Shown one piece after another: positions 10,966 through 22,462 of a DNA stretch of 64,000 bases (the first letter of the stretch is position 1; each line of letters starts with the position of its first letter). Source of the DNA: Cryptomeria japonica (Eukaryota; Streptophyta; Pinopsida; Cupressales; Cupressaceae); assembly GCF_030272615.1 (NCBI RefSeq), contig NC_081408.1:766975330-767039329 (forward strand), in the 5' to 3' direction. Made by a program: the position numbers and the translations under genes. The notes beneath the pieces are model-generated. The model saw only the letters and a list, made by a program, of their open reading frames with translations. It searched no databases and was not told the origin of the DNA.

Positions 10966-11870
10966 AAAATATAGATAAACAAGGATTACATTGTAGACAC
11001 ATAATGATCATCAATATTTACATGTATTGTATACATATAATTACCATTACACTTGCATGTGACATCCATGAACGGATATGCAAATATGATTTTTCATCAT
11101 TTTCAATACAACTACACCAATGTACTCATGTATAGATACATTGTATATCATCAATATAACTAAACCAGTTTGCTCATGGACATCGTATATCATCATAAAA
11201 AAGTTACATTAATTGACATCTATATATAAATACAACATCCCACTTCATCTGCATCAGACATCCTCATGTCCTAAGAGAAAAACTTACATAAAGCAATGTT
11301 TGCATATAAATGAAGACCAAAATAAGCAACCTTTTTATGTGAAATGAATGTGCTACAAGAAACAAATTATAACACTTCATACAAATTATTTTGTCAAATT
11401 ATAAATAGATCATTTGAAACATTTTAAGATACACAAGATTGTATAGTTATGAAACTTACCAGTTTCTCTGCAAAGTCTACAAGAATAACTTTGAAGAAAG
11501 ACTCATGTTGATTAAACCCCTTCTCACTGCATTTCTCATTGCATTTCTTTACATGGTTGAAGATTATGGTAGATATTATCATTTCTAAATGTAAATACAT
11601 TTACTTGAAATATTTTGTGAAAGTTTACAAACTTTAATCACATTGACAAATTGAGGGACTTAGTGTTTACACACCAAATTTAATCTCATTAATGCACACA
11701 TAGCATACTGTGTTCTGTTTGGCTATAAAGTTTTACAGTTATTGAAAAGAAAACTTAAAAAGTATCTAAATATTGATAGCCCCAAGGAATATATACCATC
11801 ACCAAGAGTAAACTAGTCAATGACGGATGATATAGCATGAACTTGTATTTTTAAGAATTGTTAGTCTACA
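10966..11870. other. AT-rich stretch, nothing recognised
   Basis: No gene, LTR signature or transposon domain is visible. There are short dispersed repeats such as TCATCAATAT and GTATATCATC only. Confidence 0.5.
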
Positions 11871-11877
11871 CATAAAA

Positions 11878-12400
11878 TGCATGCATGAGCATAAAGGCTT
11901 TATGACAATCACTTCTAATGAAATGAATGATAATAAATGAAAAGGTGGGATTATATACCATAAAAATATGTCCCTTCGAATTATATTGAGTGAACCCACT
12001 ATGTTGATGCAAAAATCATAATGCGATAGTGTTGTATAGCATCAAAAAGACCTGCATGAGCATAAAGGTTTTGTAACAATTATATCATCAAAAATTGTCA
12101 GAAAGTGTTATCTATTATCAAAAATTGTAATGCTCATCAAATGCATGATAATAAGCCATCTTACAAAAATGTGTCCCTTTGAATTATATCAAGTGTATCT
12201 GCTATGTGCATGCAAAAACCATGTTGCAAAAAAAAATGTTCATCAATAGACTTCCATTTTGAACACATCCTTAATATACACGCAATGAAATTGAACATTA
12301 AGGTTTCATGATCATTGTTTGAAATGAAATCCATGATAAAAAAAGAAGGCACCATTAAAGATCTACTACTCAAGTGTTTCTGAAGGGTCATCTCTTGGCT
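11878..12400. repeat. Diverged tandem repeat, ~170-200 bp unit
   Basis: CATGAGCATAAAGG recurs at about 11884 and 12054, with a weaker third copy near 12290. TATGTCCCTTCGAATTATAT (near 11968) and TGTGTCCCTTTGAATTATAT (near 12170) recur with the same spacing. It lies just downstream of the transposase pseudogene on the minus strand and may be its 3' non-coding sequence. Confidence 0.6.
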
Positions 12401-12419
12401 TAAGAGTATCCAGTATTGC

Positions 12420-15365
12420 TTCATGATAAGTAGTAGTCACTTTTCATAGGTCTTTGGTCTCCGGCTTTTCTTGATGCTTCAACAACTTGACATTTGTAGC
12501 TATAATAGGGTATGAATACATGAGAATTGTTTTGTCTCTCATAGTCTTCAAATGTAGGTATGCCATTCTTTCTAATCATGTATGTTCGTAACCAAGTTCA
12601 CACAAAAACAAATGAACCTGTAGGATATGTGAACCCATGATCATTTATAACTGGTTATGTCAGCTTCTATTTTACCCATACACATTTTGCTAACCAATAT
12701 TCTAATCTCTCTTCAATCCCTTATGGTGTAATAACTACAAAAACATGTCCTGGCTGTACAAGATCTGATAGACAGTCATACTCAAATGAAACTTCCATGT
12801 CATCATTTGACAAGGATATTATTTGAGACAAAGGAGTTAGATATTATGGAACCCACGTATCCACCCACTCACTTGACTCGAATTGATCCCAATCACATCG
12901 AACACAACTTTGACCAAAAAAAGCCAACGCTCGTATCCAAATGGTCCATGTACTTGCATCTAAGCTGAGAAATGAATGCATCTTTGAAGAATCTTTAATT
13001 GTTTGACAATCCAATCTGTCTCTAACTGTGCCTTCCTCAACCAACCAAAAGAATCTGGTCACTACTAAATCAAGAGTACTTGCATGTGACAATGTTGAAC
13101 TACACCAATCAACAATAGAACATGCATTAGAGAAATTTGGACCTAAAATCCTTAATTGCTCCTTAACTAAAGCTCTCTTGAAACATGCACTTGCTCCATC
13201 ATTCTCCCCCTTCCCATGCCCTGCATCAATAAAACACCAAATATGAGTTATATGCCTCTCTACATGCATTCTGCTCAACCAATAAAGCATAGAGGTATTT
13301 TTAAACTGATTCATACAGTTATTAGACCATATGATATGTTGATCAATTTCAATATATTTCTCATGCAAGAACTCAAAATAATTCTTGAAAGAATGTGGCA
13401 CATACTCAGAGGAGTGTGATCTATCCTCACTCATATAAAAATGATACTCCTTGATTATCTTCATGTCCTCTTATGTACTATCAGGAGCATGCCTATATAT
13501 CATATGAACAAAAATAGCAATCTGGATTGAATTGTAGTACTGAGAATTTACCTCATTCAGTGGTTGCAATGCATAGTTCTCTACAAAATCAACCACCGAT
13601 ACAATAGTGTCAATCGGTAAAGAGTTCTTACACATCCTGAACTATTGATCCAACCATTGAGACCTATGGGTGTTCCTTGCACACTTGTTGAAAATATTTT
13701 CCTTGAAATCCAAAGTAAAATCAGCAACACTCACTTCTCTTGAGACTAATTTGCATCTAGAACCTTCACCTCCACTCTTAAAAGTATATTTCATTGTCTC
13801 ATATCTTTGTTTCTTAACACAATTATTTCCAAACTTGTGTTCATTTCCCTCATGAAAACATGAAACAAAATTTGACAAATCACCACATTGTGAGCACTTC
13901 TCATTCAAACAATCATTTCTATAGAAATAGCAGCCATCATCTGTAGGACATAAAAATAGCTCTTTCAAGTCTTTTGATGATCTCAGAAATAGCATTGCCC
14001 CATACTCTTGAAACATCTCATTATTATGCATCATAGAACGAATATGGCATAATAGTTCATGGCACATTGAAAACTCCACATGGTACTTGCAACAACAAGT
14101 ATTATGAATATTAAGAGGTACACAATAAAATGGCTTCAAAGATTCAAGGCCCTTTGTGATATTTGCAAAGTTGGATGTACTTCACAAAAAAAATTGTACA
14201 ACATTGTTTGGCTTGATTCCAAGAAATATTTGGGATGTAGTGTGCGGTCTCGGTTGCTGATTCTTAATTTCAAAAAATATTTTACATTGGGTGATACTCT
14301 AGAATTATAGTGCCAAAATTGTTGAGTCTCCTCCTTCACATTGTCCATCAACTTTCTATCAACATGTGGAAGCCTCCAACCAAAAGCCCAAGTATCATGT
14401 TGAAGTGGATCCTCAAGTCTTTGTCTTCGTGCAAGTGCTCTATACAAATTTTTACGATTTATGTTCAAATCGACACAAGTTTGCCTCATTTGATGAGCAT
14501 TCCTAAATTGATGGCTTACAAAGGAGGTTGTAATCATTCTTTGACCTTCTCTCTTATCTCTTTCCTTGGTATTCTTTCCAATAGAATTGAGAGCATCAAA
14601 CAGATTTTTAGCAATAATAAAATTTCTCTCCATCTTCTTGGTCATACAAATATTCAATTTGTTTAGAAATGGTCTTATCTTTATCATCTTTAGCAATTGA
14701 ACAAAAAGTTGACATTTCTTAGTCAATGTCTTATTGCTAAATTTTTGATCGAAAAGTTGTGTAGCCCACAATCGAACGGTTCTTGTTGACCTCTTGCCTT
14801 CAAGATTCTCAATAATGTTCTTATCAATTTCAAGTAACCATTTTGGGGTTTTGGAAGGTCTTGGATTTTGAATGTGTCTTTCATCCATGAGAGGGTCTTC
14901 ATTTCCTAAGTAATTAGGTGTTACATATTATTCACTTGGTTGAGCAATTCCACCTTCAATGTCAAAGTTTTCTACATTTTCACCTCCAATGTTAAAATTT
15001 TCCACATGTTCACCTCCCATGTCAAAATTTTCTACATTTTCACCTCCAATGTCAAAAAATTTCATATTTACACCAAAATTATGGACACCTTCATTGTCAA
15101 CTCCCAAATTTTCCCTTTCCATTCTCACATCATGTTGAGCATTTTCATTATCACTTTTAACATTTTCAACATGTTCAACATTTTCACTTTCAAAATCTAC
15201 ATTTTCATTTTTAATAACTTGTTCAACATTTTCAAATTCAATTTCATCTTCACTTGAAGTAACATTAGCAATATTTAACATACCTTGTCTTCTCCTCCTA
15301 TGAAATTCTCTATCTCTTTCTCTATTTCTTTTGTGTTTAGACTTCCGACGATTACTACTCCCCAT
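12420..15365 (-). pseudogene. DDE-like transposase pseudogene (copy 1)
   Basis: Near full-length protein, broken by stops and frameshifts. In order: a basic Arg-rich start (RRKSKHKRNRERDREFHRRR); acidic repeats; a helical region (14136-14888); a Cys/His cluster (13642-14139, CLNEKCSQCGDLSNFVSCFH); then an RNase-H-like core. The core has VDFVENYAL with a putative catalytic Asp at 13588-13590, HIIWSNNCMNQFKN where the second Asp is replaced by Asn (13321-13323), and GHGKGENDGA (13188-13228). A C-terminal domain follows (PGHVFVVI, FTYPTGSFVF, GIPTFEDYE; 12560-12800). It resembles a widespread, poorly named plant/animal transposase-like family with W-[ST]-D-x-C-x2-Q-[FL]-K and GHGKG motifs. The family name is uncertain. 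A second copy lies at 30.6-33.0 kb on the other strand. No terminal inverted repeats were found by eye. Confidence 0.7.
14940..15065 (-). repeat. 30-bp tandem repeat inside the transposase N-terminus
   Basis: About four units of CACCTCCAATGTCAAAATTT-type sequence encode the decapeptide repeat GGENVENFDI on the minus strand. The repeat is in frame and of coding origin. Confidence 0.75.
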
Positions 15366-15693
15366 TTACCTCCATAGAGATGCTCCTAAATGATTGACAA
15401 TTTAAGATTTGACTTTAAGAATCTCTCTAAAGAAAAAATTTGTCTCAACCTGTCTGAAAACCCGCGATTGTCGATAGAAATCAGAATGTAAAAAATGTGG
15501 GCCATTGGAATCCACAAAATTGCCCACAAGGCTCTTTTTTATTTACAGAAATTAGATATCTGATTTTAATGCATAAATTTGGGGTCCCAAAAATAATTCC
15601 CGTTGCTACCTTTTTTTACTATTGCCACATTAATGGAAGTGGTAGAAATTGGATATCTTATTATATCAGATATGCGATTTAGTACTCATATTT
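15366..15693. other. Spacer, nothing recognised
   Basis: Non-coding sequence between the transposase start and the purine tract. No feature is supported. Confidence 0.5.
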
Positions 15694-15938
15694 TAGAGAG
15701 AGAGAGAGATTAGGGGAGGGGGAGAGAGAGAGATTAGGGGGTAGGGGGAGAGAGAGATTGGGGGATAGAGAGAGATTAGGGGAGAGGGAGAGAGATTGGG
15801 GAGAGAGAGAGAGATTGGGGGAAGAGAGAGAGAAAGAGAGAGATTAGGGGATAGGGAGAGAGAGATTAGGGGAAAGGGGAGAGAGAGAAATATTAGGGGA
15901 GGGGGGAGAGAGATAGATTAGGGGAGAGGTGGGGGAGG

Positions 15939-16010
<72 letters not shown>

Positions 16011-16062
16011 TTAGGGGCAAGAGTGAAAGAGAGAGATTAGGGGGGAGAGAGAGAGATTAGGG

Positions 16063-16151
<89 letters not shown>

Positions 16152-16230
16152 GGGGAGAGGGGGAGAGAGAGATTAGGGGAGAGGGAGAGAGAGACTAGGG
16201 GAGAGGGAGAGAGAGATTAGGGGAGAGGGG
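15694..16230. repeat. (GA)n / GAGATTAGGGG purine-rich satellite
   Basis: Over 500 bp of nearly pure purine (plus strand), alternating (GA)n runs with GAGATTAGGGGG units. The longest pure runs are about 15941-16007 and 16062-16148. Such tracts can form triplex DNA; that is inference. Confidence 0.95.
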
Positions 16231-16418
16231 TCATATGACCCCTTAGGACCCATAATGACCCAATATGGTGTCATAAAGGGTAATATTGTGTCCTAAGGGG
16301 TCATATGGTTTCTTAAGGGGTCATATGACACAATATGACCTATAATGACATAATTTGGTATCATAAGGGGTCATATGTTGTCTTAAGGGGACATAAAACC
16401 CAATATGACTCTATAGGA
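16231..16418. repeat. 20-bp palindromic minisatellite, left part
   Basis: Units of AAGGGGTCATATGGTGTCYT alternate with their reverse complement (AGGACACAATATGACCCCTT). The array is interrupted by a solo LTR at 16419 and resumes at 17525. Confidence 0.85.
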
Positions 16419-17524
16419 TGATAGACTTATAAACCACTGAGATGGGGGGTGAATCAGTGACAACAAAAACAATACTACTTTGAACACTAACCGGTTGAGA
16501 TACATAATAAGTTTTCTAAACACTATGCATGCCATCCAAAATGATATTAAAGCATCCACAATAAGTAAAACATCCAACATTACACAAGTATTTATACATG
16601 TAAAACCCAAATGGGAAAAACCACAGTGAGATGGGACTCACAAGTTAACTATCTCCAGTAATAGATAACTGACCGGTTAAGGTCTACAAAAATTGCTCTG
16701 CTAGGAGCAAATCCTGTGAAATATCCCTGAGATCTGTTAGGAGCTATACCCTATTAAATGTAGCACCCTGTTAGGAGTAACCTCAGTAGAGGATTTCTGA
16801 ATCCAAACTAATGGATCACCTGGTTAGAGGATTTGTACAATGAAGCTTGTTAGAGTTACCCAATTAGGGGATTTGGCTATTGTAGTTATTAGAAAACAAC
16901 AAGTGGTGTGATCTAATAGTAGAACAACCTGCTTGAATAGTTTCTATTATGCTCACTCAAAACTACATCACCAATTTCATCACCGACATATCTTGCAATA
17001 CCTTCAACTTCTATCTTGAAATATATAATCTCATGTTCTTGAATCTAAATCACAATGTCATTATATAGACACTAGATTTCATGTCGGCTTAGAAATCATA
17101 TAATAATTACCTAGGTGCAGTGTATCTGGACAATCAAAACATAACTCATCACAATTTACTGGCAAAATGTCGGTTAAGGATAACTCATCACGACCAGTGA
17201 TAACTCATCACATAATCAATAAATACTAGTTGGTACATTGATACCGGTTCAGAGTTAACCAATACTAACATATAAACTATTTTTCCTCAATTCGCTTCTT
17301 TGATGGTTTCCATTGAATCTCCAAGTTGGTGTCAGACCCTTTATGCACATACCAGTTGTCTGCATATAACAGTTAGACATCTTCCAAACCATCTTTAACA
17401 ATACCGCTTACAATACAAGTAACTTTGAAATTAATAAAAATTATTGTGAACATATGTGTGCGTATACATGTTCCATCAATGACAAAACATGAATTCATCT
17501 ATTACAGTCATCATCAAGCCAACA
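16419..17524 (-). mobile_element. Solo LTR (Copia-like), target duplication TAGGA
   Basis: It starts TGATAGACTT, ends AAGCCAACA, and is flanked on both sides by TAGGA (16414-16418 and 17525-17529). Inside are GAGATGGGGGGTGAATCAGT and ATGGGAAAAACCACAGTGAG, the blocks shared by other LTRs here. No internal region is present, so it is the product of LTR-LTR recombination. It is read on the minus strand from the orientation of those blocks. Confidence 0.9.
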
Positions 17525-18300
17525 TAGGACACAATCTGACCCATAAAGACACCGTATAGTGTACCAAGGGGTCATATTGTGTCCTAAGGGGTCATATGGT
17601 GTCTTAAGGGGTCATACAACACAATATGACCCCTTACGACACAATATAACCCATAACAACACAATTGGGTGTCATAAGGTGTCATTTGGTGTCTTAAGGG
17701 GTCATAAGACACAATATGACCCCTTAGGACACCATCAGAGCCATAATGACCCAATATGGTGTCATAAGGGGTCATATGGTATCCCATGACCCCTTAGAAC
17801 ACCATATGACCCCTAACGACACCATATGGTGTCATAAGGGGTCATATAACCCATAACGACACCGTATAGGGTTGTAAGGGGTCATATTGTGTCCTAAGGG
17901 GTCATATGGTGTCTTAACAGGTCATGTGACATAATATAACCCCTTAGGACACAATATGACCTATTACAACACAATTTGGTGTGCTAAGGGATCATAGGAC
18001 ACAATATGACCCCTTAGGACACCATAGGACCCATAACGACCTAATATCATGTTAATCATGTTATAAGGGGTCTTATGTTGTCCTTATGGGTCATATGGTA
18101 TCACATGACCCCTTAGCACACCATATGACCCCTAACGACACCATACAGTGTCATAATAGGTCATAGTGTGTCATAAGGTGGCAAGATGAACCACTATTAC
18201 AATATAAAAATTAGTGCCAATATTGTTTACAAAAAATTGACACTTAAGGGATCATATGGTATCCTAAGGGGTCATAGGACACAATATGACCCCATGACCA
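17525..18300. repeat. 20-bp palindromic minisatellite, right part
   Basis: Same unit as 16231-16418, in both orientations, with GTCATATGAC-like self-complementary cores. ORFs here exist in both strands only because the unit lacks stops. Units decay toward 18180-18250. Confidence 0.9.
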
Positions 18301-18302
18301 CT

Positions 18303-18339
18303 TCCCCCTCCCTCTCTCTTCCCCTTTCCCCTCTATCCC

Positions 18340-18437
<98 letters not shown>
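18303..18437. repeat. (CT)n pyrimidine tract
   Basis: Starts as CCCTCTCT-rich sequence and becomes (CT)n of about 90 bp. It is the reverse-complement type of the purine tract at 15.7-16.2 kb. Confidence 0.95.
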
Positions 18438-20060
18438 AATATCCTATACTAAAACATTTATAATTTAATATATTTTATCTTAATATATTATATATTAATA
18501 AACAATAGATTAATTATGTGAAAATTTATTTATTGAAATTTTCATTTGGTTTTCTTTGGGATTTGGCTTGGAAGTGACAAGCCTAGAAAGTCAACTGAAA
18601 AAACGTTTTTTTTTTTTCAGTATTCCTTGATTTTCCAGACTTTACACTAGTGGCTGTCGACTTTTTTTTATAGCCAAAAATGATAAAACAAAAAGGATTT
18701 TTTTAAGACATTCTCAACTTTCCAATAATATAAGGCTTGTCTTATTTTGACTTTAATAAATAATAATTATTTATTTTCTAATTGTATTCTGACAAAAGTT
18801 CAGATTGGATTGAAAAACACTCATAACTTTCAAACGACATAATATTTTTTGAATCCGAAACATGCGTCACATCCTATGCTTATCTACTATAGGGAAAAAT
18901 TTAAAAAAATTGAATTTCATAGGGTTTTGATCAAATTAAGGTGGTCAAACGTACAAGTTCTTGAATTTCTGAAAAGTTGTAGTGAAAAATTCATAAATAA
19001 TTATTTACTTTATTAAATATTATAAAAAAATATGTGTCACATCCAAACATGAGTATAATAACTATATTATCAATCCTATAAAAAATATTATTATTTGATT
19101 ATGATTAGGGTGGTCAGACATATGCCTATTTCTTATCTTTTTCTTGAAATTTTCATCAAATAGGATTTTTCTTTTCCAAAAAACAACTAGTAGCTTATAA
19201 ACTACATTAAATTTTCTATAGATTCTCTTCTTACATATTTTAAAAATATGTTCACAACTTTTTCAAATGTTCATTTCAAGTTGTATAACTCTGATTTTCT
19301 GAAATTTCATTGCCACTTAAGGGCCTATTTTTGTGCACAATGTTCCTGCACATACCCCTTACCAATTAGTGAGTTGAAATAGGGTATCATGTTTACCACA
19401 TCAAATTGTGAAAGGAGGTGATGAAAAATTCTCACAATGAACCTTGCTATAAGATTCAAGTACAACATGGATCATTTGGTAAGGAAGAAAACTGAGACAT
19501 GATTCCAATGCAACCAATAGTGCAAAAATTAGAGTTCCCTAGCTCAAGATATGAATGATTGAGCAGAAAAAGCAAAATTACAGTTTAGAAAAGTATATAC
19601 CTTTAAATAGTGAGAATGAAATTTTCATTTGTCACTCACCCTTTTATCTTATAGTGGAGGAGAGGAGCCTATATAGAACTAAAAATTCTTTGACGAAAAC
19701 TTGAGATGCCCACACAAATGGTGATTCTATGATAGTTCGTGATCGAGATGGCCCACTTGACTAGGTAGGTCTACTTAACTGCATGTTGACTGTTTATTGA
19801 CTTTTTGATTGAATGGGTTGACTTTTCTTAATGGATAGGAAACCCTAATTCCACATGTACCCCTAGAAAGGCATCATGGTCCCCCTAGGGTGCCATGGTC
19901 TCTATTGGGAACCCTAGTCTTCCTAAGGCACCATGGTCCCACTTGGACACCCTGGTTGTCCTAGAGAACCCAAGTCCACTTATTGTACCCTGGTCGCTGG
20001 ATAGGGTGATTAGAGGCATGTATGGGATAGAGTTGTAGGTTATGAGTTGATTTATTTGAA
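18438..20060. other. AT-rich spacer, nothing recognised
   Basis: No gene or repeat family is recognised by eye. It lies upstream of the PMD pseudogene and might include its lost 5' part or an intron. Confidence 0.5.
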
Positions 20061-20100
20061 TTCCAGATAGAGTACTAATCCTTGATTATTGATTTTGTAG

Positions 20101-21177
20101 AGATTACCCTATATACAGGAGCATACTACCAGACTCACATACCTAAAGCTGAGGAGCTAGATTCCATGATTGTCATAGGAGAATATATAGCTACTCAAGG
20201 TAGTCATTTTGTGATATATATATAATAAACCATCCATCAAGTATCACCCATTAATGCTCATGTCTTTGATGGAGAGATGTGATCCAAATACCTCCACTTT
20301 TGTCCTTCTTGTGGGGGAAATGACAATCACAGTAGAGGATGTGTACGATATCCTCAGGCTCCCTATCAGAGGATAGAATGTTAGATATCAAACAGATTGC
20401 ACATTGACAACTTTGAGGATAGAGCAGATGTATTGTATCGATAGACCTATGCTGTCTGAGATGAGGGGTTGGATACTCAATCGTTGGTTACTCCATCCCA
20501 CCTATAGAGTTCCACTTGTTAGGAGATTGGGAGCAGTCACATGCCTTTATGGATGAGGTAGTTACATGCATGGTGGGCTCACATATGCTATCCATGTGAT
20601 AGAGGTGCAGTGCACCGTATTCTCATGGGGATGGAGCATGCTAGCCCATCTCTACCCTGACTTAGGAGATTTTGCATATGGCAAGGATCGAGTTTGATAA
20701 ATTTCACCCTTCTATAGATTTTGATATTTGATCATATTACATGTACTAGGCGAACAAGATTTCTAGTATGTGGACATTGATGGCTTGAGATCAGATGATA
20801 TTAATTAGAGGCCATGTACTGATGGATGGTGACATGGCTAAATCACCATAGATAGCTTCACCTTATGTAGAGGAGCCACTTCCTAGAGGGGTTCCACAAC
20901 TACATTATCATCCCATTCTATTTTGATTGAGTGAGGCAATAGTTTGGTTTAGAGAAGGGTGTTCCTTTAGCCATATCAAGCTACATATGGCACTCATGAT
21001 CTATCATGAGATCAAGAGTAGTCCTTAGGCTTACCACTGATGAGATAGAGTTGGTAGGTTTGAATTATGAGGATAGAGACATAGTTGTCTCATTCAATGA
21101 TGACATGGTCATACAACGTAGCTACATCACATGGTGGGATAGGAACTACTCTGGAGCCATATTTCCATTAGACTATC
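20101..21177 (+). pseudogene. Plant mobile domain (PMD) pseudogene, 5' part
   Basis: PMD proteins (the aminotransferase-like plant mobile domain) occur in transposon-derived genes and in silencing factors related to MAIN/MAIL1. Visible here: ITLYTGAYYQTHIPKAEELD (about 20102-20161); then LMSLMERCDPNTSTFVLLVG followed by EMTITVEDVYDILRLPIRG (about 20257-20368), the hallmark PMD stretch; then GWILNRWLLHPTYRVP; and FSWGWSMLAHLYPDLGDF (about 20620-20670), matching the 'SWGSAVLAHLY' region of PMDs. A final open stretch is at 21006-21177 (SFNDDMVIQRSYITWWDRNY). Stops and frame changes make it non-functional. It is interrupted by an LTR element at 21178 and resumes at 27791. Confidence 0.7.
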
Positions 21178-21942
21178 TATTAGGATTCCCAAAGATATTG
21201 AGAGGGGTGTGAATCAGTATCTAACTGGTTAATGGATTTTCTTGACTTATTAAGTAAATTACATTCCAAAACAATGTACTGGTAAAAAAAAATTAATGCG
21301 GTAAATAGGAACAATAAACACAACATCGAAAGCACACCATAACATAATATTTTTGGTGAGGAAACCCGGTGTGGGAAAAACCTCGGTGGGATTTGTGACC
21401 CACAATAGTCACTCACTGGCCAATAAATGAATATTACTTACAGTATGTGGTGCCTGCATATGCAGGAAGGCTCACTGCCTAGAGCTCATTGCTCAATTAC
21501 GAAAGGAAGTCTCGTTGACTTACAAAAGTTCATTATAGAAATATAAAGTGATATACTACTACAAAAAGCATCTGCTATGCCTGGTTCAGTACCAGTTTAA
21601 GCTCTTACAATAACCATAAGCCTTACTTCAATATTTGCTCATCATATCCATCTATATCCTTACTTACTTAATGTTCCTACAATATCTTATACTTATATGA
21701 GTCTTATTACAATATGCCATGTTAGCTTACAAAAAGATATTACAATTAAATACATTATGCAATAAACAAAATCTTGTTGGCTAGGGTGTCGGTAATCATC
21801 TTTGTCGCTGCCGGTGAACTATCTACCAGTGTAGAGTCTGTCGGTGCTAGTTCCCATTGGTGTGATAGGATTGCAAGGTTGCCATCAATGACAATACCTT
21901 CAATCACCTACATTTTCTCATTGGAATGTGAATTTACCAATA
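21178..21942 (-). mobile_element. 3' LTR of the 6.6-kb element
   Basis: Matches 27054-27790 along its whole length (for example AATCAGTATCTAACTGGTTA in both). It begins TATTAGG and ends TTTACCAATA. Comparison of both LTRs gives a consensus start TGTTGGTAAAT on the minus strand, each copy having lost one terminal base by mutation. Confidence 0.9.
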
Positions 21943-21956
21943 ATCTCCCCCTTTGG
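21943..21956 (-). promoter_or_regulatory. Polypurine tract
   Basis: On the minus strand CCAAAGGGGGAGAT directly precedes the LTR start. Similar tracts follow at about 22048-22057 and 22100-22112, possibly extra central tracts. Confidence 0.8.
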
Positions 21957-22462
21957 CATTGATGGCAACAGTCATGAGAAAAAGTCAAAATTGTATCCAC
22001 AATGTGTTGTCCAAAAATCTTACCAAAATTGTGTGCTCAAAACTATGTGCTCCCCCTAAGTAGATGATATCTTCTGTTATCATTTTTCTAATCTCCACTA
22101 CTCCCCCTTTGACATCAATGATAAAGGTTGTAAAAAATGTCAACTAAGTGTAGTTCTCAGTTGGATCCTTGTAACCAGTGGGTTACAATTTGATATAGAT
22201 TTGTTAGTGCAAAATTTAAGTTGTTAGTGAACCTTTCACTATCCTTTAATACTGCTTCTGTCCTTTGAATTGTACCGATGAGTATGTGCATTTTCTCTTC
22301 TGGTGTCTTAAGTCATTGAACAAGTGCCTCTGATATCTCTTTTCTCAAAGAGATGAGGATGTCAAGTTTTGGACCTAGTCTACATTTTAGTTCCTTAGCC
22401 TTGTATTTTAATCTCTCCTCATCTTTTTCAAAATTTTCAATTTTCTCTTCAAAGCCTGCAAT

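Noticed and set aside
14080-15257. Plus-strand ORFs opposite the transposase
   Set aside because: Shadows of the minus-strand transposase coding sequence; no independent motif.
9456-18300. CRISPR-like arrays
   Set aside because: Repeats are contiguous satellites or minisatellites without unique spacers, and all context is plant nuclear.
17559-18452. ORFs through the minisatellite and CT tract on both strands
   Set aside because: They are open only because the repeat unit lacks stops; peptides are simple repeats.
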